Program-made: the position numbers and the translations under genes | Shown here: in pieces, positions 34,864-42,771 of the stretch | Position numbering within the stretch: the stretch's first letter is position 1 | Layout: every line of letters begins with the position of its first letter | The notes under the pieces: model-generated | The model's database searches: none | Told to the model about the DNA's origin: nothing | What the model saw: the letters and a program-made list of their open reading frames with translations, nothing else | NCBI RefSeq assembly: GCF_002209485.1 | Contig: NZ_NJIX01000007.1 | Coordinates: 62,001-126,000, forward strand | DNA: 64,000 nucleotides | Source of the DNA: Achromobacter sp. HZ34 | GTDB lineage: Bacteria > Pseudomonadota > Gammaproteobacteria > Burkholderiales > Burkholderiaceae_B | Reading direction: 5' to 3'

Positions 34864-35487
34864 ATGGCAACGGCTGGACGGCCAAGAACGTTCGACAGGG
34901 ATGCTGCGCTTGCGCAGGCGATGCTGCTTTTCTGGAAGCACGGCTACGAGTCGACTTCGCTCAGTGTCTTGAAGGCTGGCATGGGCGGGATCACCGCGCC
35001 CAGTTTCTACGCGGCGTTCAAGTCGAAGGAGGCGCTGTTCGCCGAGGTGGTCGATCTCTATTTGATGACACACGGCAGGGTGACCGCTCCGCTGTGGGAC
35101 GACGATCTGGCGCCTCGGCAAGCCGTGGAGCGGACCTTGCGCGGATCGGCGCGCATGCAGACGGGGCGCGGGCATCCCAGGGGTTGCCTGCTGGTGCTTG
35201 CCGCCAGTACATGCTCACCCGCGAACGAGCATGTGCAGCAACTGCTTGCCGAGCAGCGCGCTCGCGTGCGGAAAGGTTTCCAGCAGCGTGTGCGACAGGC
35301 CATCGATCTTGGTGATCTGTCCGGGGAAACCGCCGTCAGCGCCTATGCCGCGACGCTGCATGGCTGCCTTATGGGGATGTCGACCGAAGCCCGTGACGGC
35401 GTTGCCACCGCCACGTTGGATACAAGTATCGATTACCTGATGCTCGGCTGGGACCGCCTGGCCGCGGTATCCGGCCTGCCCGCCTGA
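34864..35487 (+). CDS. TetR/AcrR family transcriptional regulator
   Basis: 207 aa. The N-terminal helix-turn-helix is GRPRTFDRDAALAQAMLLFWKHGYESTSLSVLKAGMGGITAPSFYAAFKSKEALFAEVVDLY, and the helical C-terminal domain includes HPRGCLLVLAAS and a TetR_C pattern with GLYAATLHGCLMGMS-like sequence. It is transcribed with the SDR gene. The palindrome ahead of the operon suggests autoregulation. YafC/AcuR-type regulators of aldehyde or toxic-compound responses have a similar layout. Confidence 0.88.
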   Translation: MATAGRPRTFDRDAALAQAMLLFWKHGYESTSLSVLKAGMGGITAPSFYAAFKSKEALFAEVVDLYLMTHGRVTAPLWDDDLAPRQAVERTLRGSARMQTGRGHPRGCLLVLAASTCSPANEHVQQLLAEQRARVRKGFQQRVRQAIDLGDLSGETAVSAYAATLHGCLMGMSTEARDGVATATLDTSIDYLMLGWDRLAAVSGLPA

Positions 35488-35513
35488 GACTCGCAGCGGC
35501 GAGCCTTGTCCGC

Positions 35514-36383
35514 TTAGCCCCCCAGCACCTTGTCGCCACGCTTGATGGCGTTTTCTTCCAGGATCTTCCTGCGGGCCGCCTGCTGTTCCTTGTTTTCCTT
35601 CATCAGCTTGGCGGTGTCGACGCCATTCTCGGCCAGCGATTTCATCTTGTACTGCTGGTCTTTTTCGAGCACGTCATCCCAAATCTTTTCGATGTAGAAA
35701 TCGATGGCCAATTGGTAGGAAGGCGAGCCGTCAGGGTTTTTGCCCACCGTCGACGCATCCAGCTTGGCCAGGATGCCGTCCCCCGACCAACGCCACTGAG
35801 CGCCTAAACGCATTAGTTCAGTCCAGTCTTCCAGCGACATGGTATAGGCGGGGTCCGGGCTGGCAGCGTTCCCATTGATTTTGCCCTGCTCGTCCAGCAG
35901 CGACGATCGTCCGGTCAGTCGCGCTACGTCGCCAGGGAATGCGCGCTGCCAGCGGCCTTGCTTGAATTGCGCAATCGTCTGCATGACAAAGGCCTGGGCA
36001 TCGGCGTGATTCTTGAAATCGGCGCGATGCTGCAGCGTAACGTTCTGGACGAGAAGATCCTCAGAGCGTGCGCGGTCCGCCCGCAACGTGAAGGCGAAAA
36101 GGTCTCGCCATCGGATCTCGTAACCGGGGCGGGTATACAAAGCCTCCACCTGAGGTGGAATGTCGTTGATGCTGTACCAGATAAAGCCATTTACGTCATT
36201 GCTGGTAAAGGCAGGCACGCCGGACTGCTTGGCGGTCTCGACGATGTTCTTGCCCAGGTCGAAACGGATATCGGACATTTGTGCGCCTTTGGCTTTGAAA
36301 TAAGTAAGAGCTGAGACGGTCATCAAGCCGGCGGTCAAGGTGCCGGTGCGCAGGAAGCGACGTCTATGCATGTTTTTCACCAC
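35514..36383 (-). CDS. Exported protein of unknown function (possible Tat substrate)
   Basis: 289 aa, not recognised. The N-terminus MHRRRFLRTGTLTAGLMTVSALTYFKAKGA has a RRxFL core and a moderately hydrophobic stretch, fitting a twin-arginine signal, although the usual following Lys is absent. The rest is soluble, rich in charged and aromatic residues (FTSNDVNGFIWYSINDIPPQVEALYTRPGYEIRWRDLFAFTLRADRARSED), and ends in a Lys/Glu-rich helix. Translation probably starts at 36383 or 36371. The start overlaps the end of the upstream unknown gene by 20 bases, so the two form a unit. Confidence 0.6.
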   Translation of the reverse strand: MVKNMHRRRFLRTGTLTAGLMTVSALTYFKAKGAQMSDIRFDLGKNIVETAKQSGVPAFTSNDVNGFIWYSINDIPPQVEALYTRPGYEIRWRDLFAFTLRADRARSEDLLVQNVTLQHRADFKNHADAQAFVMQTIAQFKQGRWQRAFPGDVARLTGRSSLLDEQGKINGNAASPDPAYTMSLEDWTELMRLGAQWRWSGDGILAKLDASTVGKNPDGSPSYQLAIDFYIEKIWDDVLEKDQQYKMKSLAENGVDTAKLMKENKEQQAARRKILEENAIKRGDKVLGG

Positions 36384-37824
36384 CCCGCTTCTGGATTTCC
36401 CTCAACTGTTTTTCCATATACTCACGCTGCGTGAGCATCAGGTTGTGGAAGTCGCTAGCGATCTGACCGACATATTTCATTCGATCATTCGCGTTGGGAA
36501 GACTTTTTTGATGGTTGATGATGCCGTGCCAGACGCCACTCCAGCGGCCGGATGGGGGGTCGAATACGGTCTGCAACTTCGGGTTATCGGTTGTGGGCGC
36601 GGCGCTGTAGATCACGCGATATTTGGTCGTCATGATGCCCCCGCTGGCGCGGGCAAAACGATGATTCATGTCCATCGTTTCCTTCAACTTCTGGTCGTCA
36701 TAGATGAGCGGCTGCAGGATATTCAGCTGCTCTTGCGCGGCAATCAGCTTCAACTCTTTGAGTTGAGTGGTGGATTGGGCTTCCGGGCCACCATGGAATT
36801 CGGAGATCAGCAAGTCGTAGGTGTCGCGCACTTCGGCCGTTGTCGGGAATTTGGCGATTTTCTCCAGACGTGAAAACGCCGCATTGTCCTGGGCCACGCG
36901 AGTGAGCTCAACGCGCTCCTCCTCCATGACGTAGAACGCTTCGCGTATGGGTTGCCACTTTGCCGCAACCGGCAGGTGGTAGCCGCCGTCATAGCTGGCG
37001 ATGTGCGCCCTCACGTAATTGTGTGCCTGATAAGCCGCGGCCGTGTGTGCGCCATATCCGCCATCCATGGACCAACTGGGCTGCGTGGGAAAGTACTGTT
37101 TGGCGCGCTTGTAGACGGGATCATTGGCCTGGCGGGCCTGCTGGCGGGCGAACCACGCGCGGCCGAAGGGCAAGTCTTCGACCGCCTTGCGCGATTGCTG
37201 CTGGTATTCCGTGGCATTGCGCTGCTCGACATGGCTGCGTATGCGGGCCTCGTTCAAGCTGCCATCCTGCTTGATGCCGAAGCGCAGGAAGAAATACAGC
37301 CAAGGATAAATATCCATGTACAGCCACAGATTGCCCTTGGCCAATGCCACATAGACGCGCATGGCGTGCGCATACGGCGACGCGCTCGACAAGGCCTCGG
37401 AGAACAGGGTGGGCACGGCAGACGTACGCATGGCGTTACCCCAACCGCCTTCGAGCACGTTCTCTCGGTCGAAGCGATAGGCCTCAACGATGTCCTTCAC
37501 CACGAAGGCAGCCAGCGCGGGCCAGTAGAACTGCACCTTGCCCTTCGATTTGGCGGCGCTGTCGAAATACAGGCCGGCATAGCGCGCCGCGATGCGGCGG
37601 GCGCGGTCCTCGGCATCGGGCAGCAGGCGATAGCACTTGTCGTGGTCATGCTGGTCGCTGACGCTGACCAACGCTTCTTCCTGCGCATAGGACCACACTT
37701 GCGCCGGCGTGACGTTGTGCTCGTGCTGCGCGTCCATGCTGGGTTGCGTCTGGCAGGTGCCCAGTACTTCCAGCTCGCGCCCGTCCTGCGCGGTTTGATT
37801 GCCTTGCGCGTTGTCCTTGGCCAT
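36364..37824 (-). CDS. Large hypothetical protein, partner of the exported protein
   Basis: 486 aa, not recognised with confidence; there are faint similarities in layout to DUF2515-like proteins. There is no signal peptide. The first 60 residues are acidic and polar. Residues about 110-270 hold aromatic helices (YMDIYPWLYFFLRFG, AWFARQQARQANDPVYKRAKQYFP). A long Gln/Glu/Lys-rich helical C-terminus (LKELKLIAAQEQLNILQPLIYDDQKLKE, LTQREYMEKQLREIQKR) could form coiled coils. It is coupled to the downstream exported-protein gene by overlap. It could be a secreted-effector/accessory pair; this is speculation. Confidence 0.55.
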   Translation of the reverse strand: MAKDNAQGNQTAQDGRELEVLGTCQTQPSMDAQHEHNVTPAQVWSYAQEEALVSVSDQHDHDKCYRLLPDAEDRARRIAARYAGLYFDSAAKSKGKVQFYWPALAAFVVKDIVEAYRFDRENVLEGGWGNAMRTSAVPTLFSEALSSASPYAHAMRVYVALAKGNLWLYMDIYPWLYFFLRFGIKQDGSLNEARIRSHVEQRNATEYQQQSRKAVEDLPFGRAWFARQQARQANDPVYKRAKQYFPTQPSWSMDGGYGAHTAAAYQAHNYVRAHIASYDGGYHLPVAAKWQPIREAFYVMEEERVELTRVAQDNAAFSRLEKIAKFPTTAEVRDTYDLLISEFHGGPEAQSTTQLKELKLIAAQEQLNILQPLIYDDQKLKETMDMNHRFARASGGIMTTKYRVIYSAAPTTDNPKLQTVFDPPSGRWSGVWHGIINHQKSLPNANDRMKYVGQIASDFHNLMLTQREYMEKQLREIQKRGGEKHA

Positions 37825-38093
37825 GGGTCGGATTCCGTCTCTCGGGAAATACGCCGCGGGCTGTAGCGCACGGGGCGTGGCGATGCCGCGGCGACCGGCG
37901 CCGCGAGCCCGCGAAGATGCCCGGGGATCTTATCCGAGCGACGGATAGGGGGACAATCTCCCGGCTCACGCGTTGCCGCGCATTTCGTTACCGAGTTTGT
38001 CTTATTGCTTACGACTGCCGGGCGAGGGCGGAAGGGACTCGCATTCTTGTAACGAATTGCTGTGACGCCCACACGTTGGCGGCGCCATGAAAT

Positions 38094-38909
38094 ATGGCAG
38101 CTTCAATCCATGTCCTGTCGGTGTCCGGATGCGTGAACGTCTATTCGGACCACTACCAGCAGGCCAATGCGGTGGACGTCTCCCAACTCATGGCCAACCG
38201 CGCCGCGCCGCCGCCTGAAGATCCCATCATCGAGCGCATCGCCCCTTTGGCGACGCCGGAGCAAAGGGATGCGTTCATGGCTTCCTATCTGCGGCGGGGC
38301 TATGGCTTCCTGGGTGAGTCGGGCTTCCACGCCACGGATGGCAGCATCAAGGAAAGCCTTGCCGTGGACCAGGCCAGGGAGCTGAAGGCGGATCTGGTCG
38401 CCATCTTCAGCCCCTTGTACACGGGCAGCACGACCGAGACGGAAAACCGCAGAGTGCCGATCAGGGAGACGACGACCGAAACGGTCAACGACTCAAAGGT
38501 CAAAGGTTCGAAGGGCACGGTCAAGGCCAGCGACAAGTCCACGACCACCACGACAGTGACAGCGATCAGGCAGGTCAACGTCACCTATGACCACTTTGAA
38601 TATCGCGCCGCCTATTTCGTCAAGCAGAAGGCGGGCTTCGGCATACATACGCGGGAGCTGGACGACAGCGAACGAAAGAAGTTGCAGACCAACAAAGGCG
38701 TTCACGTCGTGGTGGTGGTCAACGACTCGCCGGCTTTCATGGCCGATGTCTTGCCGGACGACATCATCCTGACGATGAACGGGCAACCTGTCACCGGGCC
38801 CTCGATGGAGGAAGCGCTGAAAACCGCCGCCGGCCAGAAGGTGGACTTCCTGATCGTGCGTGATGGCAAGAAGCTGACCAAGACGGTGCAGTTGCCCGAT
38901 CTGGGCTGA
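38094..38909 (+). CDS. PDZ-domain protein, probable lipoprotein with atypical N-terminus
   Basis: 271 aa. A C-terminal PDZ domain (about residues 185-268) is clear: KGVHVVVVVNDSPAFMADVLPDDIILTMNGQPVTGPSMEEALKTAAGQKVDFLIVRDGKKLTKTVQL. The middle has a Thr/Lys-rich stretch (NRRVPIRETTTETVNDS...STTTTTVTAI). LSVSGC at residues 8-13 looks like a lipobox, but the preceding segment is too short and lacks positive charges. An in-frame TGA at 38088 blocks extension. Either a start is mis-read, there was a frameshift, or the protein is not lipidated. Substrate scaffolding in the envelope is the likely role. Confidence 0.6.
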   Translation: MAASIHVLSVSGCVNVYSDHYQQANAVDVSQLMANRAAPPPEDPIIERIAPLATPEQRDAFMASYLRRGYGFLGESGFHATDGSIKESLAVDQARELKADLVAIFSPLYTGSTTETENRRVPIRETTTETVNDSKVKGSKGTVKASDKSTTTTTVTAIRQVNVTYDHFEYRAAYFVKQKAGFGIHTRELDDSERKKLQTNKGVHVVVVVNDSPAFMADVLPDDIILTMNGQPVTGPSMEEALKTAAGQKVDFLIVRDGKKLTKTVQLPDLG

Positions 38910-39166
38910 CCTGGCCTGACCTTACCAGGGCCGACCTGGGCTGGCCTGCCACGGCAGAGCAGCCCAGTTGGCCCAGCGCAACAATACTTGAATCAATCGC
39001 AAATTCAGGCGTACCATCACCGGCACGTTCGCGTTATCGGCCATAGCGTCATCAGCCTTTATGTGATCCGCCAGCGGACATCGGCCATAGCGCCATCAGC
39101 TTCAGCGTCATCAGCTTCAGGTACGAGTACCTTGCATCCTTACCGTAGATCAGACTTGGGGGCACC
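38910..39166. other. Intergenic region with short direct repeats
   Basis: The motif TCGGCCATAGCG-(T/C)CATCAGC occurs twice (about 39036-39056 and 39080-39100). TTCAGCGTCATCAGC follows immediately as a partial third copy. A first part (38905-38975) is a loose succession of CTGRCCTGG words. No gene is visible; it probably contains the glutaminase promoter. Confidence 0.5.
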
Positions 39167-40171
39167 ATGTCGCAGAATCTTGGTCAAGACACGGCTGATT
39201 ATGTTTCAACGGGCCATCTGCCGGATCCGTATGTCGTCGAGTTGTTGGTACACGAGGCGCACACCCGGTTTCGAAGCGATTCCGACGGCACGGTTTCGAC
39301 GGTCTACCCCGCCCTGCAGCGTGTAGACCCCAGCCTGTTCGGTGTCTGCCTGGTAGGCACCAATGGCCATGTCTATGCGGCAGGTGACGTGGATCACGCG
39401 TTCACGATCATGAGCATCTCCAAGCCCTTCGTCTTCGCCCTGGTCTGCCAGGCGATAGGCGCAGCGGCATGCCGCGAAAAACTGGGCGTCAACAGCACCG
39501 GCCTGCCGTTCAATTCCTTGTCTGCCATCGAGCGCACGCCTGACGGACGCACCAACCCGATGGTGAATTCCGGCGCCATCGCCACCACCAGCTTGATGCC
39601 CGGGGCCACCGCCGAGGAAAAATGGGCGCTGATCCTCAACGGCCTGTCCACCTTCGCCGGCCGGAAACTCTCGGTCAACGAAGAGGTCTACGCCTCGGCG
39701 TCGGCGACCAATTTCCGTAATCGTGGCATCGCCAATGTACTGTTCGGATACGGCCGCCTGGGTTGCGATGCCAAGACCGCCACGGACCTGTACACCAGGC
39801 AGTGCTGCCTGGACATCAACGCTAGAGATCTGGCCGTCATGGGCGCCACGCTCGCCGACGGTGGCATCAACCCGGTGACGGGGGAGTGGGTCGTCGGCAA
39901 TGAGGTGTGCCATTACACGCTGGCGGTGATGGTGACCGCCGGCATGTATGAGACCTCCGGCGACTGGCTGTGCGATGTGGGACTGCCCGGCAAAAGCGGG
40001 ATAGGTGGCGGCATCGTCACCGTGTCTCCCGGCAAGAGCGGGCTGGGTACCTTTGGGCCCTTGCTGGACGCCGCGGGGAATAGCGTCAAGGGGCAGCTTG
40101 CCTCGCGCTTTCTTTCGCGGCGCCTCGGCATGGACATGTTCGTTTCCGAGCCCTTTCGGGAACATGGTTGA
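39167..40171 (+). CDS. glsA: Glutaminase A (serine-dependent glutaminase)
   Basis: 334 aa cytosolic enzyme converting L-glutamine to glutamate and ammonia, with a beta-lactamase-like fold. The catalytic dyad is Ser83-x-x-Lys86 in IMSISKPFVF. Other family strings are GRTNPMVNSGAIATTSL, FRNRGIANVL, TDLYTRQCCLDINARDLAVMGATLADGGINP and GDWLCDVGLPGKSGIGGGIVTVSPGKSGLGTFGP. It is about 25 residues longer than E. coli YneH, mostly at the N-terminus. It lies 87 bases before an MFS transporter gene and at the head of an amino-acid-related neighbourhood. Confidence 0.92.
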   Translation: MSQNLGQDTADYVSTGHLPDPYVVELLVHEAHTRFRSDSDGTVSTVYPALQRVDPSLFGVCLVGTNGHVYAAGDVDHAFTIMSISKPFVFALVCQAIGAAACREKLGVNSTGLPFNSLSAIERTPDGRTNPMVNSGAIATTSLMPGATAEEKWALILNGLSTFAGRKLSVNEEVYASASATNFRNRGIANVLFGYGRLGCDAKTATDLYTRQCCLDINARDLAVMGATLADGGINPVTGEWVVGNEVCHYTLAVMVTAGMYETSGDWLCDVGLPGKSGIGGGIVTVSPGKSGLGTFGPLLDAAGNSVKGQLASRFLSRRLGMDMFVSEPFREHG

Positions 40172-40258
40172 CACGTTGAGTTAACCGCGCGCGCCTTCTC
40201 GCATAGCGACTGCAGGTGTCGGTGTTCACCAGGCACGCCTATCTACCAGGAGTGAACG

Positions 40259-41929
40259 ATGCAAAGTCACACGACGACAGTTGCAGGGGCCGGGTATGGC
40301 GCGCAAGCGCGCGCTTCGTGGGTGCCGATGATCACCATCGCCCTGGCCCAGATTCTGATGTCCTTCAACGTCGCGTCACTACCGGTGGCGATGGGCGGCA
40401 TGGTGAAGAGCTTCAACGTGCCGCCCACCACGATTGCCACCGGTATCGTCATGTACTCGCTGTCGGTGGCGGCCTTCGTCATGCTGGGCGCCAAGTTGAA
40501 CCAGCGCTTCGGTTCCGTGGTGGTGTTTCGGCTGTCGGTCATCGTCTTCGGTGCCGCGCAGGTGTTGATGACCATCAGTCCGAATGCCACCCTGATGATC
40601 ACCGCGCAGGCTTTGAGCGGTCTTGCGGGCGCGGCCATGGTGCCGTCCCTGGTCGCCCTGATCGCGGAGAATTATCACGGCACGCAGCAGGCCACGGCCG
40701 TGGGGGCCCTGGGCTCGGCTCGCGCGGGCGCGGGCGTATCGGCCTTCCTGATTGGCGGCGTGCTGGGCACGTATATCGGCTGGCGGCCGGTGTTCGGCAT
40801 CCTGATCGCGCTGTCGGCCATCATCCTGGTGCTCAGTTTTCGCCTGAAGGCCGACCGGGGACGCCCCGAGGTGAACATCGACGTGGTGGGGATCATCCTG
40901 GCCGCGGTCGCCATTCTGCTCATCACGTTCGGGTTCAACAACCTGAACCGCTGGGGCCTGGGATCGGCGCGTGCCGCCGCGCCCTTCGACCTGCTCGGCA
41001 TGTCGCCGGCACCCGTGATGATCGTGCTGGGCATCGTGCTGGGCCAGTCCTTCGTTGCATGGACACGCAGGCGCGCGAAATCCGGCAAGACGCCTTTGCT
41101 GGCGCTGGAAGTCATCACTTCATCGAGCGAACGCGCTGCCGTGATCGCCATGTTTTCCGTGGTGGCGCTGGAGGCGATGCTGAATTTCAGCGTACCGCTG
41201 TACATCCAGATCGTGCAGGGACGCACGCCGATGGCGACGGCCATCGCCATGCTGCCGTTCAATCTCTCGGTGTTCTTTTCCGCGATGCTGGTGGTGCGTT
41301 TCTACAAGCGCTTCACGCCGCGGCAGATAGGGCGGGTGGGTTTCATCATATGCACTATCGCCTTGTGCTGGCTGGCGTTCGTGGTGCGCAATAACTGGAC
41401 TGAAGTGGCCGTGCTGGTGGGACTGGTGACGTTCGGCATCGGCCAGGGGGCCTTGGTGACCTTGGTCTTCAATGTGCTGGTGAGCGCATCGCCGAAGGAA
41501 CTGGCCAACGATGTCGGATCCTTGCGGGGCACCACGAACAACCTGGCCAACGCCGTAGGCACCGCGGTGGCGGGCGCATTGCTGGTGGGTCTGCTGGCGG
41601 GCAATGTGATGCGGGGCATCGCGGCGACGCCTGTCCTGACGCCTACGCTACAGGCGCAGATCGACCTGGAGAGTATCAACTTCGTCAGCAATGACCGTCT
41701 GCAAAACGTCCTGGCCGGGACCACCGCGACGCCGGAGCAGGTGTCCGAGGCCATGCGGGTCAATACGGAAGCCCGGCTGCGGGCCTTGAAGATCGGTCTG
41801 CTGATCATGGCCATGGTGGCCATCCTGGCGATCTTCCCCGCCAGCCGTTTGCCGAACTACCTGCCGCAGGAATTGCCGGCCGAGCCGCCGCTGGATCCGC
41901 CTGGGATGCATACGGAGGCACGTAACTGA
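40259..41929 (+). CDS. MFS transporter, DHA2 (14-helix) family
   Basis: 556 aa inner-membrane transporter of the drug:H+ antiporter type 2 group, with about 14 hydrophobic helices. Features include ITIALAQILMSFNVASLPVAMGGMVKSF in helix 1, LGAKLNQRFGSVVVFRLSV (motif A variant in loop 2-3), ALGSARAGAGVSAFLIGGVLGTYIGWRPVF (motif C region of helix 5) and a hydrophilic C-tail. It follows glsA on the same strand and may export or import an amino-acid-related compound. A bidirectional-looking hairpin terminator follows. The exact substrate is unknown. Confidence 0.88.
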   Translation: MQSHTTTVAGAGYGAQARASWVPMITIALAQILMSFNVASLPVAMGGMVKSFNVPPTTIATGIVMYSLSVAAFVMLGAKLNQRFGSVVVFRLSVIVFGAAQVLMTISPNATLMITAQALSGLAGAAMVPSLVALIAENYHGTQQATAVGALGSARAGAGVSAFLIGGVLGTYIGWRPVFGILIALSAIILVLSFRLKADRGRPEVNIDVVGIILAAVAILLITFGFNNLNRWGLGSARAAAPFDLLGMSPAPVMIVLGIVLGQSFVAWTRRRAKSGKTPLLALEVITSSSERAAVIAMFSVVALEAMLNFSVPLYIQIVQGRTPMATAIAMLPFNLSVFFSAMLVVRFYKRFTPRQIGRVGFIICTIALCWLAFVVRNNWTEVAVLVGLVTFGIGQGALVTLVFNVLVSASPKELANDVGSLRGTTNNLANAVGTAVAGALLVGLLAGNVMRGIAATPVLTPTLQAQIDLESINFVSNDRLQNVLAGTTATPEQVSEAMRVNTEARLRALKIGLLIMAMVAILAIFPASRLPNYLPQELPAEPPLDPPGMHTEARN

Positions 41930-41938
41930 GCCAGGCCT

Positions 41939-41961
41939 GGAGCGGCCATGCAGGCCGCTCC
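41939..41961. terminator. Hairpin terminator between convergent genes
   Basis: The perfect 9-bp stem GGAGCGGCC/GGCCGCTCC with loop ATGCA lies between the convergent MFS gene (ends 41929) and the YheO-type regulator (ends 41969). The T content after it is modest (GGCTTTGCT). Confidence 0.6.
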
Positions 41962-41968
41962 GGCTTTG

Positions 41969-42601
41969 CTAGCGGACGTAGCTGTAAACCGTCGCGCGGG
42001 AAACGCCCATATGGGCGGCGGCGATTTCCATGCCGCGGCGGATATCCAGATAGCCGGCTTTCTTCAATTCCTGGACCAGCTGCTTGCGTTCGGCGGGCTT
42101 CAAGGAGCGCGCGGTCGTGGCACGCGCGGCGGCGAAGGCATCCACCTGTTCGCGGATACGGTCTGAATGGCTGGCGTCCAGGGTTTCCTCGACGCTTTCG
42201 GTCTGCACCTGGGAGAACTGCGCCAGCGCGGCCTGGAAACCGTTGAACAGCGTCAGGTCCACGTTCAGGCACAAGGCCGCCACATATTCGCCCTCGGCAT
42301 TCTTGATGCCGATGGACGTGCTCTTGACCTGGCGGCCGTCGGCGAACTGGTTGGCGTAGTTGGGGATGATGGCGGGGTAGTCCGGGTCCTGGATCCGGGC
42401 CAGGCCCAGTTCGGTCACGGCCTGGCCGACGCTGCGGCCGCTGAGGTTGTTCTCGATGCTGTAGATCGCGTTCTTCGGATGGCTGAGGTCGTGCACCACC
42501 ACTTCGCAGAACGGCGCGAACGTCTTGCCCAGTCCCTCGGCGATGGTGCGCAGCTGGCTCAGCATCAGGGATTCGGACATTTTGTCGGATGTGTTTGGCA
42601 T
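41969..42601 (-). CDS. YheO/DauR-type PAS and HTH transcriptional regulator
   Basis: 210 aa. The N-terminal YheO-like PAS domain has FAPFCEVVVHDLSHPKNAIYSIENNLSGRSVGQAVTELGL and VKSTSIGIKNAEGEYVAALCLNVDLTLF. The C-terminal HTH_22 domain is LKPAERKQLVQELKKAGYLDIRRGMEIAAAHMGVSRATVYSYVR. DauR, which represses D-arginine catabolism in Pseudomonas, has this architecture. The ATG at 42601 (MPNTSDKM) is used; the frame extends to a TTG at 42640. It is divergent from an amino-acid catabolic operon with TGGACAAT-type repeats between, and probably controls it in response to an amino-acid-like ligand. Confidence 0.88.
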   Translation of the reverse strand: MPNTSDKMSESLMLSQLRTIAEGLGKTFAPFCEVVVHDLSHPKNAIYSIENNLSGRSVGQAVTELGLARIQDPDYPAIIPNYANQFADGRQVKSTSIGIKNAEGEYVAALCLNVDLTLFNGFQAALAQFSQVQTESVEETLDASHSDRIREQVDAFAAARATTARSLKPAERKQLVQELKKAGYLDIRRGMEIAAAHMGVSRATVYSYVR

Positions 42602-42632
42602 GGGCGAACTATACCCGCGAAACCGGGATGAT

Positions 42633-42740
42633 CTGGACAATTCATCCAGAAAATATCAGTAATTACCCGAATTCGGACAGATTCTGAGAAAAGTTGGACA
42701 TTCGAACATGGACAATAAATCTTGATCTGGATATATTGTC
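42633..42740. promoter_or_regulatory. Candidate operators of the YheO/DauR-type regulator
   Basis: CTGGA-N7-TCCAG (42633-42649) is an inverted repeat that contains TGGACAAT (42634-42641). TGGACAAT recurs at 42709-42716, a variant TGGACATT lies at 42695-42702, and the inverse ATTGTC lies at 42735-42740. All fall in the 170-bp divergent region between the regulator (start 42601) and the cyclodeaminase-like gene (start 42772), which is AT-rich for this genome. Confidence 0.5.
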
Positions 42741-42771
42741 TACCTTCAACACCCCCAGATCACGAGTCCAG

